From the NCBI GenBank assembly GCA_963728075.1, contig CAVSIP010000003.1, positions 124,001-188,000 on the forward strand: 64,000 nt of DNA, written 5' to 3'. This document shows, piece by piece, positions 8,720-18,180 of the stretch. The stretch's first letter is position 1. Each line of letters begins with the position of its first letter. Position numbers and translations under genes: made by a program. Under the pieces are notes generated by a model, which was not told the DNA's origin, searched no databases, and saw only the letters and a list, made by a program, of their open reading frames with translations. Origin of the DNA: CAVSIP01 sp963728075. Its GTDB lineage: Bacteria > Actinomycetota > Actinomycetes > JAFAQI01 > DASSKL01.

Positions 8720-8741
8720 CGGCTGTCTAGTCTTCGGCCCT

Positions 8742-9173
8742 GTGACAGAAGACTTCAGCGGGCGGGCCACGGTCGGGTTCGAGAAGCTCCTCGGTCTCGA
8801 GTACCTGGAGGTCAGCGGCGACCGGCTGGCTCTGCGGTTCGAGATCACCCCCGAGCTCCACCAGCCGTACGGCATCGTCCACGGCGGGGTCTACTGCGCT
8901 GCCGTGGAGACCGCGGCGAGCGTGGCCGCCGCCACGTGGGCGCGGGAGCACGTGGGCGGGCAGGTCGTCGGCGTGTCCAACCACACGAACTTCCTGCGCG
9001 CCACCCGCGAGGGGTCGCTCACCGCGGTCGCCACCCCCGTTCACCGCGGCCGTACCCAGCAGCTGTGGCAGGTCGAGATCACCGACGACAGTGACCGGCT
9101 CGTCGCCCGCGGCGAGGTGCGGCTGGCGAACATCGGCGACGCCGACCGGCTGGCCCGGCAGCCGAGCTCCTGA
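8742..9173 (+). CDS. PaaI-family hotdog thioesterase
   Basis: A 143-aa hotdog-fold acyl-CoA thioesterase of the PaaI/EntH group. The helix motif YGIVHGGVYCAAVETAAS carries the HGG and the downstream acidic catalytic residue. SNHTNFLRATREGSLTAVA and the C-terminal TQQLWQVEITDDSDRLVARGEVRL are family-typical. The GTG at 8742 (VTEDFSGRATVGFEK) is chosen because the upstream frame is antisense-like sequence spanning a terminator. It probably hydrolyses a small or aromatic acyl-CoA. It is followed after two bases by an amidohydrolase gene, so the two are probably co-transcribed. Confidence 0.85.
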   Translation: MTEDFSGRATVGFEKLLGLEYLEVSGDRLALRFEITPELHQPYGIVHGGVYCAAVETAASVAAATWAREHVGGQVVGVSNHTNFLRATREGSLTAVATPVHRGRTQQLWQVEITDDSDRLVARGEVRLANIGDADRLARQPSS

Positions 9174-9175
9174 CC

Positions 9176-10015
9176 ATGCCGGCACGGGTCGTCGACGCCC
9201 ATGTCCACGTCGCCACGCTGCCGGCTCTCAAGCTGCCGCCGGACGCATGGCTCGGCGGGTTCGGCTCGGGTGCCCTCCCGGCGCTGTACGACGACGACGG
9301 CCGCGCCCGGCCGGAGGTCTTCGCGGCGTACCTCGACCGCGAGGGGGTGGACGTCGCGCTGCTGTTCGCGGAGTACAGCCCGCGGGTGACCGGCTGGCAG
9401 CCGGTCGAGGACCTGCTGCCGTTCCTCGCGTACGACGGCCGCCGCTTCCGGCTGGTCGGCAACCTCAACCCGCACGTGCACTTCCCCCTGGTCGACGAGC
9501 TGCAGCGCCAGCTCGACCTCGGTGCGGTGGCCCTGAAGCTGCATCCGGTGCACGGCGGGTTCCCGATGGACCTGCCGGAGCTGGTGCCCGTGTACGCCCG
9601 CTGCGCCGAGCGCGGCGTGCCGGTCGTCGTGCACGCGGGCACCAGCAACTTCCCGGGTGCGCGCAACCGGTACGCCTCCCTCGACCACCTGGTCGACGTC
9701 GTCCGGGAGGTGCCGGAGGCGACCTTCGTGCTGTCGCACGGTGGACGGGGCTGGTCGTACGACACGGCCGCGTTCCTCGCGCTCACCTACGACAACGTCT
9801 GGATCGACATCGCCGGGCTGCCGCCGCAGAAGCTGCCGGTCTACTACTCCCGGTTCGACCTCACCCGGCTGGCGCGCCGGTTCGTCTTCGGCAGCGACTG
9901 GCCCGGCGTGCCCGGGATCGCGAAGAACGTCGCTGCGGTCCGTGCCCTGGGTCTGCCCGCGGACGTGACCGCCGGCGTCCTCGCCGGCAACGCCGAGCGC
10001 CTGTTTCGCCTCTGA
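9176..10015 (+). CDS. Amidohydrolase_2 family TIM-barrel hydrolase/decarboxylase
   Basis: A 279-aa amidohydrolase-2 (ACMSD/TIM-barrel) protein. The metal-site motifs are DAHVHV at residues 7-12, the buried Lys in VALKLHPVHGG, the His in VVVHAGTSNFPG, the His in FVLSHGGRGW and the Asp in FVFGSDWPG. Family members hydrolyse or decarboxylate cyclic or aromatic acids; the substrate here is unknown. The gene follows the thioesterase by two bases, suggesting a shared CoA or aromatic acid pathway. It ends 10 bases from the convergent glyA. Confidence 0.8.
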   Translation: MPARVVDAHVHVATLPALKLPPDAWLGGFGSGALPALYDDDGRARPEVFAAYLDREGVDVALLFAEYSPRVTGWQPVEDLLPFLAYDGRRFRLVGNLNPHVHFPLVDELQRQLDLGAVALKLHPVHGGFPMDLPELVPVYARCAERGVPVVVHAGTSNFPGARNRYASLDHLVDVVREVPEATFVLSHGGRGWSYDTAAFLALTYDNVWIDIAGLPPQKLPVYYSRFDLTRLARRFVFGSDWPGVPGIAKNVAAVRALGLPADVTAGVLAGNAERLFRL

Positions 10016-10025
10016 ACCCCTCGGG

Positions 10026-11282
<1,257 letters not shown>

Positions 11283-11295
11283 GGCGGTCTCCGTA

Positions 11296-11384
11296 CGGCG
11301 CGGCGCCCAGGCGTACGGCGTCCGCGCGGTGCGCTCCCCGGTGGTCGGTTCCACCCTCTGCACGCCAGTCGCGACGCCCGGAGT
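11296..11384 (-). promoter_or_regulatory. ZTP (pfl) riboswitch upstream of glyA
   Basis: Read on the minus strand, the glyA leader contains the conserved pfl-motif blocks in order: CCGGGCGTCGCGACTGGCG, then GGTGGAACCGACCACCGGGGA, then a distal CGCCTGGGC. These match the ZTP/ZMP-sensing aptamer known upstream of glyA and purine or folate genes. ZTP signals folate starvation and normally raises expression. The aptamer starts right after the stop codon of the upstream gene and ends close to the glyA start. The identification is by motif recall; no covariance search was run. Confidence 0.8.
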
Positions 11385-12707
11385 CTACCTGCGGCCCCAC
11401 TTCGCGATGAACGGTTCCAGGACGGTCGCCAGGTCCGGCTCGCCCACCTCGTGCAGGTCATAGTGGACGCGCCGGGACGGGTGGCCGAGGTCCACCAACC
11501 GGCCGAGGTCGACCGGCGTGCCGACGACGACGACGTCGCAGGGGGTGGCGCGCACGGTCGCGGCGAGGTCGGCGAGCTGCTGGTCGCCGTAGCCCATCGC
11601 GGGCAGCACCACGCCGATGCCCGGATATTGCTCGTACGTCTCGCGCAGGGAGCCGACGGCGTACAGGCGCGGGTCGACCAGCCGCGCACCCGCGGCCTGT
11701 GCGGCCACGGTGCCCGCGCCGTACGGCATGCCGCCATGGGTGATCGTCGGACCGTCCTCGACGACGAGGACCCGGCGCCCGAGCAGCTCCGGTCCGTCCG
11801 CCAGCGTCACCCGCGACTCGGCGGTGACGACGGCAGCGCGCGGGTTGACCCTGTGCACGTTGGCCACCACGGACTGCACCGCCTCCGCCGCCGCGCTGTT
11901 CACCTTGTTCACCACGACCACGTCCGCGGCGCGCAGGTTCGTCTCCCCCGGGTGGTAACCGGTCTCGTGGCCGGGCCGCAGCGGGTCGACGACCGTGATC
12001 AGCACGTCGGGCTCGTAGAACGGGAAGTCGTTGTTGCCGCCGTCCCAGACGATGACGTCGGCCTCCTGCTCGGCCCGGTGCAGGATCTCGCCGTAGTCCA
12101 CGCCCGCATACATGACGTAGCCGGCGCGCACGGGAGCCTCGTACTCCTCGCGCTCCTCGACCGTCGGGTCGGCCGCGTCGATGTCGGCCAGCGACGCGAA
12201 CCGCTGCACTCGCATCCGCTCGAGGTCGCCGTAGGGCATCGGGTGGCGGACGAGGACCACGCGCAGGCCCGCGTCCCGAAGCAACCCGGCGACCCGCCGG
12301 GTGGTCTGGCTCTTGCCGCAGCCGGTCCGTACGGCGCACACCGCGACCACCGGCCGGGTGCTGCGCAGCTGCGCGCTGCGCGGACCGATCAGCCGGAAGT
12401 CCGCACCCGCGGCCAGGACGAGCGACGCCTTGTGCATCACGTCCTCGTGGGCGAGGTCCGAGTACGCGAGCACCACCTCGTCGACCTGCTCCCGCCGCAG
12501 CAGCTCACCGAGCTCGCTCTCGGTCACGATCGGGATGCCGTCCGGGTAGGCGGGGCCAGCCAGCGAGGCGGGGTAGGTCCGGCCGGCGATGCCCGGGATC
12601 TGCGCCGCGGTGAAGGCGACCACGCGGGCGTTCGCGTCGTCGCGGAAGACGGTGTCGAAGTCGTGGAAGTCGCGCCCGCCGGCCCCCATGATGACGATCT
12701 TGCGCAC
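11385..12707 (-). CDS. Cyclic 2,3-diphosphoglycerate synthetase-like P-loop protein
   Basis: A protein of about 440 aa related to archaeal cyclic 2,3-diphosphoglycerate synthetase. The N-terminal block is VRKIVIMGAGGRDFHDFDTV, the P-loop is AVRTGCGKSQTTR at about residue 125, and acidic motifs such as VIVWDGGNNDFPFY and a C-terminal DLHEVGEPDL follow. It is distantly GTPase-like. Bacterial homologues are common, but whether they make cyclic DPG is unproven. The GTG at 12707 gives the family-typical N-terminus; another in-frame GTG at 12731 is possible. It lies just upstream of the glyA riboswitch. Confidence 0.8.
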   Translation of the reverse strand: MRKIVIMGAGGRDFHDFDTVFRDDANARVVAFTAAQIPGIAGRTYPASLAGPAYPDGIPIVTESELGELLRREQVDEVVLAYSDLAHEDVMHKASLVLAAGADFRLIGPRSAQLRSTRPVVAVCAVRTGCGKSQTTRRVAGLLRDAGLRVVLVRHPMPYGDLERMRVQRFASLADIDAADPTVEEREEYEAPVRAGYVMYAGVDYGEILHRAEQEADVIVWDGGNNDFPFYEPDVLITVVDPLRPGHETGYHPGETNLRAADVVVVNKVNSAAAEAVQSVVANVHRVNPRAAVVTAESRVTLADGPELLGRRVLVVEDGPTITHGGMPYGAGTVAAQAAGARLVDPRLYAVGSLRETYEQYPGIGVVLPAMGYGDQQLADLAATVRATPCDVVVVGTPVDLGRLVDLGHPSRRVHYDLHEVGEPDLATVLEPFIAKWGRR

Positions 12708-12820
12708 GTCGGGAGCGTAGGGACGCGGCACCGCTGTCAGTCAGAGGCGAACGGCCCGCCACCTTTTCTCGGGCAGCCCGCGGGTATCCCGACAACGAAC
12801 CCGAGCAGGAAGGACCCATC

Positions 12821-13393
12821 GTGGCTGACATCTTCGAGTTGTTGCGTTCCGACCACGAGGACGTGCTGGGCATGCTGGCCGAGTTCGAGGCGCCGCTGGG
12901 CGGCTGGCACGCCCGGGCGGAGGCGCAGCACGCCGAGCGCAAGAAGAAGGTCGAGCAGCTCGTCATCGAGGAGTCCAAGCACGAGGCCGCCGAGGAGCAG
13001 TACTTCTGGCCGACCGTGCGCGAGCGGCTGCCGAACGGTGACGAGCTCGCCGAGACCGCGATCGAGCAGGAGCAGCAGGGCAAGGAGCTGCTGCACAAGC
13101 TCGACACCATGAGCGCGGACAACATCGAGTTCGAGCAGCTGCTGCAGACGTTCGTGGCGCAGGGGCGCCAGCACATCGCGTACGAGCAGGACACCGTGTG
13201 GCCGGCGCTCATGGCCGAGTTGCCCGACGACGAGCGAGAGGCGCTGGGCCAGAAGTTCGCCAAGGCCAAGTCCGCCGGCCCGACCCGACCGCACCCGAAC
13301 ACCCCGCCGAAGGCCGGCGTGCTCAAGACCGCGGGCCTCGGTGCGGCGGTGGCCGACCGGGCTCGCGACGCCGTCACCGGCCGTGGTGAGTAG
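12821..13393 (+). CDS. Hemerythrin/HHE domain protein
   Basis: A 190-aa cytosolic protein with an HHE cation-binding four-helix domain: LLRSDHEDVLGMLAEFE, the helix VIEESKHEAAEEQYFWPTV and the distal GRQHIAYEQDTVWP supply histidines and glutamates for a di-iron centre. A Pro- and Ala-rich tail (residues about 150-190) follows. The GTG start at 12821 has AGGAAGGA upstream. Members bind O2 or NO or serve in oxidative stress. A GGGTAT hexamer at 12782-12787 might be a SigB/SigF-type -10, without a clear -35. The 3' end overlaps the DUF3592-like gene by 20 bp. Confidence 0.85.
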   Translation: MADIFELLRSDHEDVLGMLAEFEAPLGGWHARAEAQHAERKKKVEQLVIEESKHEAAEEQYFWPTVRERLPNGDELAETAIEQEQQGKELLHKLDTMSADNIEFEQLLQTFVAQGRQHIAYEQDTVWPALMAELPDDEREALGQKFAKAKSAGPTRPHPNTPPKAGVLKTAGLGAAVADRARDAVTGRGE

Positions 13394-13814
13394 CCCGCTC
13401 CGTTCGCGTCTGCTGCCGGCGGCGTCGGGTGCGCCAGCGGCGGGTCAGCCCTGCGACGGCGAAGACGACGGCGCCGAGCAGGGCGGTGCCGACGAACCCC
13501 GCATCCACCATCCGCGCGGGCGTGTTGTCCAGCCGGGCGTCCTGCGGGTCCGACGGATCGAGGTAGACGGTGGCGTGGTGCGGCGGGTCACTCGCTGACG
13601 CGCCGACCGCATCGACCGAGTACGACCGCCCCTGGTAGCTGTAGTACGCGATGCCGCCGTCCACCCTGCCCTGGACCGTCGTCCCGGTCCACAGCAGCCG
13701 GGTGGGCGACTGGAGGACGACCAGCACGCCCAGCAGGGCCAGCACGCAGAACGCCGCGGCGCCGGCGAGGAAAGGGCCCGCCCCGTCCAGCGACAGCAGG
13801 CCGACGCGGCTCAC
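13374..13814 (-). CDS. DUF3592-like membrane protein
   Basis: A 146-aa protein with an N-terminal TM segment (about 13-33), an extracytoplasmic beta domain (GTTVQGRVDGGIAYYSYQGRSYSVDAV, VYLDPSDPQDARL) and a second TM at about 102-122 (GFVGTALLGAVVFAVAGL), followed by a very basic tail. This is the DUF3592 plan. The GTG start at 13814 overlaps the egtD stop (GTGA), so it is the third gene of the egtB-egtD unit. The function is unknown. Confidence 0.65.
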   Translation of the reverse strand: MSRVGLLSLDGAGPFLAGAAAFCVLALLGVLVVLQSPTRLLWTGTTVQGRVDGGIAYYSYQGRSYSVDAVGASASDPPHHATVYLDPSDPQDARLDNTPARMVDAGFVGTALLGAVVFAVAGLTRRWRTRRRRQQTRTERATHHGR

Positions 13815-14774
13815 GCCGGGCGGGCCAGCGACAGCGCGTAGTCACCGTCCGGATCGCTCCACCAGCCGGCGAGCCGGAGCCCGGCCGCGGTGTACTCGCG
13901 CTCGAGGCCGGCACGGCGGAACTTGGCCGAGATCTCGGTACGCATCTCCTCGCCGGCGGCGAACCGCACGGTGAGGTCCAGCGCGGGAACGTGCACGGCC
14001 TGCGCGGTCCGCGCGCGCAGCCACATCTCCATCCGCTCGTCGTCGCTGTTCCAGCGCGCGACGTGGTCGAAGGCGTCGAGGTCGAAGTCCGCTCCGAGCT
14101 GCCGGTTCACCACGGCCAGGACGTTGCGGTTGAACGCCGCCGTGACCCCGGAGGAGTCGTCGTACGCTGCAGCAGCCGCTCGGCGTGCTTGACCAGGTCG
14201 GTGCCGAGCAGCAGGGCATCGGAGGGTCCGAGGGTCGTCGCGACGCGCGGAAGAACCGCGCCGGGCCGGCGCGAGAGGTTGCCGATGGTGCCGCCGAGGA
14301 AGGCCACCATCCGGTGGTCGCCGGCGGGGAGCCGGTGCAGGTCGTCGAGGAAGTCCCCGACGACGCCGCGGACGTCCAGCCCGGGGTAGTCGTCGGCCAG
14401 CGCCGCAGCTGCTCCGCGCAGCGCGCTCTCGCTGACGTCCACGGCGACGTACGCTCGAGCGTGCCGCGGTTCACGCAGGGCGTCGAGCAGCAGGCGGGTC
14501 TTCTCCGACGACCCCGAGCCGAGCTCGACGAGCGTTCGGGCCGGGCACGCTGCTGCGATGTCCCCGGCGTGGCGTGCAGGATCTGCCGTTCGCGGCGGGT
14601 GGGGTAGTACTCCTCAGCCGGGTGATCTGCTCGAACAGCTCGCTGCCACGCGCGTCGTAGAACCACTTCGAGGGCAGCGTCTTCGGCCGGCCGATGAGCC
14701 CCTGCCGGACGTCGCGAGGCCAGCTCGGCTGTCGTGTCGTGCTCACCGGCGAGCCGGTCGATCGTGACGGTCAA
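13811..14774 (-). pseudogene. egtD: egtD, L-histidine N-alpha-methyltransferase, with four frame changes
   Basis: EgtD methylates histidine three times with SAM to hercynine, the first ergothioneine step. The full-length sequence is recognisable only by joining frames. It begins at TTG 14774 (LTVTIDRLAGEHDTTAELAS), then DVRQGLIGRPKTLPSKWFYDARGSE, then EEYYPTRRERQIL, then the SAM motif TLVELGSGSSEKTRLLLDAL through FLGGTIGN to DLVKHAERLL, then DDSSGVTAAFNRNVL to the stop at 13811. Frame changes fall near 14715, 14620, 14575 and 14165. At least three look like single G or C losses in short runs. Either the gene is decayed or the assembly is faulty here. Its TTG overlaps the egtB stop (TTGA). Confidence 0.8.
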
Positions 14775-16050
14775 GGGGATGCCTCCACGTCGTCGCGCGA
14801 GCCGTACGCCGGTGAACGGCCAGCGGGCACCGGGCGGGAAGAAGTTGCGGTAGGTCGGGCGTACGTGGCCCGCTGCGGGTGGCGCAGCTCCCGCCGCGCA
14901 GGACGTGCTGGCTCACCATGAACTTGCCGTTGTACTCGCCGACTGCGCCGGCGGCCGGCCGGAACCCCGGATAGGGCAGGTACGCCGAGGCCGTCCACAC
15001 CCAGACGTCGCCGAAGAAGGCGGCATCGGTGCCGGGCCGCGGATGCGGGGAGCGCGGGTCCAGGAAGGTGCCGGTCTCGGGGCGCGTCGCGGCGACCGCC
15101 TCCCACTCGAACTCGGTCGGCAGCCGCGCACCCGCCCAGCGCGCGAAGGCGTCTGCCTCGTAGTAGCTGACGTGGCAGACCGGCTCGTCCGGATCGATCG
15201 GGCGGCGGCCGTGGAGCGTGAACACCGTCCACGCACCGTCGTCCTGCCGCCAGTACAACGGTGCCTCCCAGCCCTGCTCGTGGATGGCCGCCCACCCGTC
15301 GGACAGCCACAGGTCGGCGCGCCGGTAGCCACCGTCGGCGATGAACTCCAGCCACTCCCCGCAGGTGACCGGCCGGTCGGCCAGCTCGAAGGGCGGCAGC
15401 GCGACTGCATGTGCCGGGCCCTCGTTGTCGAAGGCGAAGCCGTCCCCGCGGTGACCCACGTCGACCGGGCCGCCGGGATGCGCCACCCAGCGGGCCCGGC
15501 GCCCGGACGGGCGGGCGGCCGGCGGGTCCGCGTACGCGGGATCCAGGGGGCTCTGCGAGAGCACGTGCTTGATGTCCATGAGCAGCAGCTCCTGGTGCTG
15601 CTGCTCGTGGTTCAGCCCCAGCTCGGCGAGGAACTCGACCCGCGGCGCCAGCGGCTGGCCGAGCAGCTGCAGCATGTGCTCGTCGACGTGGCGGCGGTAG
15701 CGGGTCACCTCCGCCACGCCGGGGCGGGAGACGTTGCCGCGGTGTGGCCGCGGGTACCGGCTGCCAGCCGCCTCGTAGTAGGAGTTGAACAGGTAGCCGA
15801 ACGCCGGGTGGAACTGCTCGTACCCGCGCAGGTGCTCGGTGAGCAGGAACGTCTCGAAGAACCAGCTGACATGCGCGCGGTGCCACTTCGTCGGGCTCAC
15901 GTCCGGCATGGACTGGACGGTCTGGTCCTCGGCCGTCAGCGGCTCGGCCAGTGTCTCGGTCAGGTGGCGCACCGCGAGGTAGCGCTCCGGCCACGATCGG
16001 TCGTGGCTGTGATCCCGGGACGGCGCGACCGGCTCACGCAGCGAGGTCAT
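14771..16050 (-). pseudogene. egtB: egtB, hercynylcysteine sulfoxide synthase, frameshifted near its 3' end
   Basis: A non-heme iron sulfoxide synthase joining hercynine to (gamma-glutamyl)cysteine. It has an N-terminal DinB-like domain with the iron-site histidines in WHRAHVSWFFE and LNHEQQHQELLLMD, and a C-terminal FGE-sulfatase domain (ARLPTEFEWEAVA, GDVWVWTASAY, VLRGGSCAT). Reading from the ATG at 16050, the frame is intact to VLRGGSCATRSG. HVRPTYRNFFPP and RWPFTGVRLA then continue in another frame (shift near 14866-14872), and the natural end DDVEASP is in a third (shift near 14795). No egtA, egtC or egtE is nearby. Confidence 0.8.
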
Positions 16051-16118
16051 GCGCCCACCATTACCCAACCGGCGTCGTATGCACCAGCCCCTGCCGGCCC
16101 GTGAAGCCGTCTCGTGAC

Positions 16119-16147
16119 GTTCACCGGCGGGTCACCGGCCGTTCACC
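16119..16147 (+). promoter_or_regulatory. PHO boxes upstream of phoU
   Basis: Three direct repeats GTTCACC, GGTCACC and GTTCACC start at 16119, 16130 and 16141, exactly 11 bp apart. This is the actinobacterial PhoP/RegX3-type PHO box arrangement. A -10-like TAGAGT lies at 16172-16177, 21 bases before the phoU start codon. They lie between egtB (minus) and phoU (plus). Confidence 0.8.
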
Positions 16148-16197
16148 CCGGCGCGCCACGCTCGGCCCGCATAGAGTGATGCACGGGAGGCGAGACG

Positions 16198-16854
16198 ATG
16201 CGGGACACGTTCCACGAGGAGCTGCAGGCGATCAACGCGCTGCTCACCGAGATGAGCGGGCTGGTCGCGACGGCCGTCGCGGACGCCACCTGCGCCCTGC
16301 TCGACGCCGATCTCGAGCGTGCCGAGCACACGATCGACGCCGACTCCACGATCGACCGGATCTACACCGAGGTCGACCAGCGGGCGATGGACCTGCTGGC
16401 CCGGCAGCAGCCGGTGGCCTCCGACCTGCGCACCATCGTGTCGTCGCTGCGGATGGTCGCCGACCTCGAGCGCGCTGCGGACTACGCCGTCCACATCGCC
16501 GAGGTGGCCCGCCGTCGCTACCCCACCTCCGCGATCCCGCCACAGCTGCGCGACACGTTCGCGCGCATGGGCGATGCCGCCGAGCGGATCGCCCGCAAGA
16601 CCGGTGACGTGATCTCGACGAACGACGTCGAGCTGTGCCGCGAGCTCGAGAGCGACGACGACGAGATCGACTCCCTGCACCGGCAGCTGTTCTCCGCACT
16701 GCTCGAGGGGGAGTGGAAGGGCGCGCTGGAGTCGGTCATCGACGCGATCCTCTGCGGCCGCTACTACGAGCGGCTCGCGGACCATCTCGTCCTTGTCGCG
16801 CGACGGGTCACCTACCAGGTCACCGGGCAGCGACCGGACCGTAGCGACGCGTAA
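16198..16854 (+). CDS. phoU: Phosphate transport regulator PhoU
   Basis: A 218-aa PhoU protein with two helical PhoU repeats: an N-terminal MRDTFHEELQAINALLTEM with ERAEHTIDADSTIDRIY, and a C-terminal CRELESDDDEIDSLHRQLF with YYERLADHLVLVARRVTYQV. The family motif DLRTIVSSLRMVADLERAADYAVHIAE is intact. PhoU damps phosphate uptake and links the Pst transporter to the SenX3 kinase; it binds metal clusters through the E/DxxxD motifs. The ATG at 16198 follows GGGAGG. In this window it leads, rather than ends, the pst cluster. Confidence 0.92.
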   Translation: MRDTFHEELQAINALLTEMSGLVATAVADATCALLDADLERAEHTIDADSTIDRIYTEVDQRAMDLLARQQPVASDLRTIVSSLRMVADLERAADYAVHIAEVARRRYPTSAIPPQLRDTFARMGDAAERIARKTGDVISTNDVELCRELESDDDEIDSLHRQLFSALLEGEWKGALESVIDAILCGRYYERLADHLVLVARRVTYQVTGQRPDRSDA

Positions 16855-16856
16855 CT

Positions 16857-16885
16857 ACTCACCGCCTGTTCACCTGCCGTTCACC
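16857..16885 (+). promoter_or_regulatory. PHO boxes upstream of pstS
   Basis: ACTCACC, GTTCACC and GTTCACC start at 16857, 16868 and 16879, again 11 bp apart, beginning two bases after the phoU stop. A candidate -10 TAGCGT is at 16917-16922. The repeat implies independent phosphate-starvation control of pstS by the RegX3/PhoP-type regulator encoded at 22117. Confidence 0.8.
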
Positions 16886-16974
16886 TTCGGGTAGGGGTCG
16901 CGTCATCCGTCCCGCCTAGCGTCGCCGCTGAAGGTGCTGGAGATCCCAGCGGACGACGAGAAGGACGGAATCGC

Positions 16975-18096
16975 GTGAAGCTTCTTCGCAGCGGTGCGGC
17001 GGTGGCCGGCGTTGCGGCTCTCGTGGCCCTCAGCGGTTGCGGGACCAACAACAACACGACGACGACGGCTCAGGGCAGCAGCAGTGCGGGCGGCCAGGGC
17101 GGCGCGTCGAACTGCGCGTCGGCGAACCTGACCGGGGCCGGCTCGAGCTTCCAGGCGCCGATGGAGCAGCAGTGGGCTTCCGGCTACCTGTCGAAGTGCC
17201 CGGACGTGCACGTCAACTACAACAGCGTCGGCTCGGGTGCGGGCATCCAGCAGTTCGGCCAGGGGACGATCGACTTCGCCGGCTCCGACGTCGTCATGAA
17301 GTCCGACGAGCAGTCGGCCGCTGACAAGACCTGCGGCGGCAAGCCCGCCATCCACCTGCCGGTCACCGCCGGCGGGGTCGCCGTGACGTACAACCTGCAG
17401 GGCGTCGACCAGCTCAAGCTGTCGCCGGACACCCTCGCCGGGATCTTCTCCGGGAAGATCAAGACCTGGAACGCGCAGGAGATCAAGGCCGACAACCCGG
17501 GGGCCACGCTGCCGAGCACGCCGATCGCGGTCTTCCACCGCTCGGACGGCTCGGGGACCACGTCGGTGTTCACCTCCTACCTGTCCGCGGCGTCGAAGAA
17601 GTGGACGCTCGGCTCCGGCAAGACGATCAACTGGCCGGTCGGCCAGGGTGCCAAGGGCAACGAGGGGGTCTCGGCAGGGGTGTCGCAGACCAGCGGCGGC
17701 ATCACCTACACCGAGCAGGCCTTCGCCAAGCTGAAGAAGCTGCCGACCGCGCTGATCAAGAACGGTGGCGACAACTACGTCGAGCTGACCGCGGCCAACG
17801 TGTCCAAGGCGCTGGAGTCGGCGAAGGTGACCGGTACGGGCAACGACGTCTCCGTGCAGATGGACTACCAGCCCACCGACGCGAACGCCTACCCGATCTC
17901 GACCGTGTCGTACGTGATCGTGTGCTCGACCTACCCGTCCTCGTTCGGCAAGGACAAGGTGGACGCGCTGAAGGGCTACCTGACCTACGCCGTGACCGAC
18001 GGCCAGCAGGCGGCGCAGGACCTCGGCTTCGCGCCGGTCCCGTCGAATCTGGTGGACAAGGTCAAGTCCTCGATCGACGCCATCTCGGCCGCCTGA
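16975..18096 (+). CDS. pstS: Phosphate ABC transporter substrate-binding lipoprotein
   Basis: A 373-aa phosphate-binding lipoprotein. The signal peptide ends in a lipobox LSGC with Cys22, followed by a Thr/Ser/Gly linker. The phosphate-binding loops are TGAGSSFQAP, the GSGAGIQQFGQGTIDFAGSDV block and FHRSDGSGTTSVFTSYL, all typical of PstS. The GTG start at 16975 is preceded by GAAGGA. It binds phosphate outside the membrane and delivers it to PstCAB. A hairpin follows before pstC. Confidence 0.95.
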   Translation: MKLLRSGAAVAGVAALVALSGCGTNNNTTTTAQGSSSAGGQGGASNCASANLTGAGSSFQAPMEQQWASGYLSKCPDVHVNYNSVGSGAGIQQFGQGTIDFAGSDVVMKSDEQSAADKTCGGKPAIHLPVTAGGVAVTYNLQGVDQLKLSPDTLAGIFSGKIKTWNAQEIKADNPGATLPSTPIAVFHRSDGSGTTSVFTSYLSAASKKWTLGSGKTINWPVGQGAKGNEGVSAGVSQTSGGITYTEQAFAKLKKLPTALIKNGGDNYVELTAANVSKALESAKVTGTGNDVSVQMDYQPTDANAYPISTVSYVIVCSTYPSSFGKDKVDALKGYLTYAVTDGQQAAQDLGFAPVPSNLVDKVKSSIDAISAA

Positions 18097-18110
18097 TCTC
18101 GGCGGACTCC

Positions 18111-18147
18111 GGGCCGGTGCCGCGCCTTCCCCGCGCGGCGCCGGCCC
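18111..18147 (+). terminator. Intra-operon hairpin between pstS and pstC
   Basis: Arms GGGCCGGTGCCGCGC and GCGCGGCGCCGGCCC (15 bp with one T-G pair) close a 7-base loop, 14 bases after the pstS stop. There is no T-run. The position suits partial termination or 3'-end protection that makes pstS mRNA exceed pstCAB. Confidence 0.65.
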
Positions 18148-18180
18148 GTACCGTTACGGTGGCCGCGAAAGGACGGGCGG

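Noticed and set aside
11283..11363. N-terminal extension of glyA
   Set aside because: This stretch is the ZTP riboswitch, and translation of it has no similarity to SHMT.
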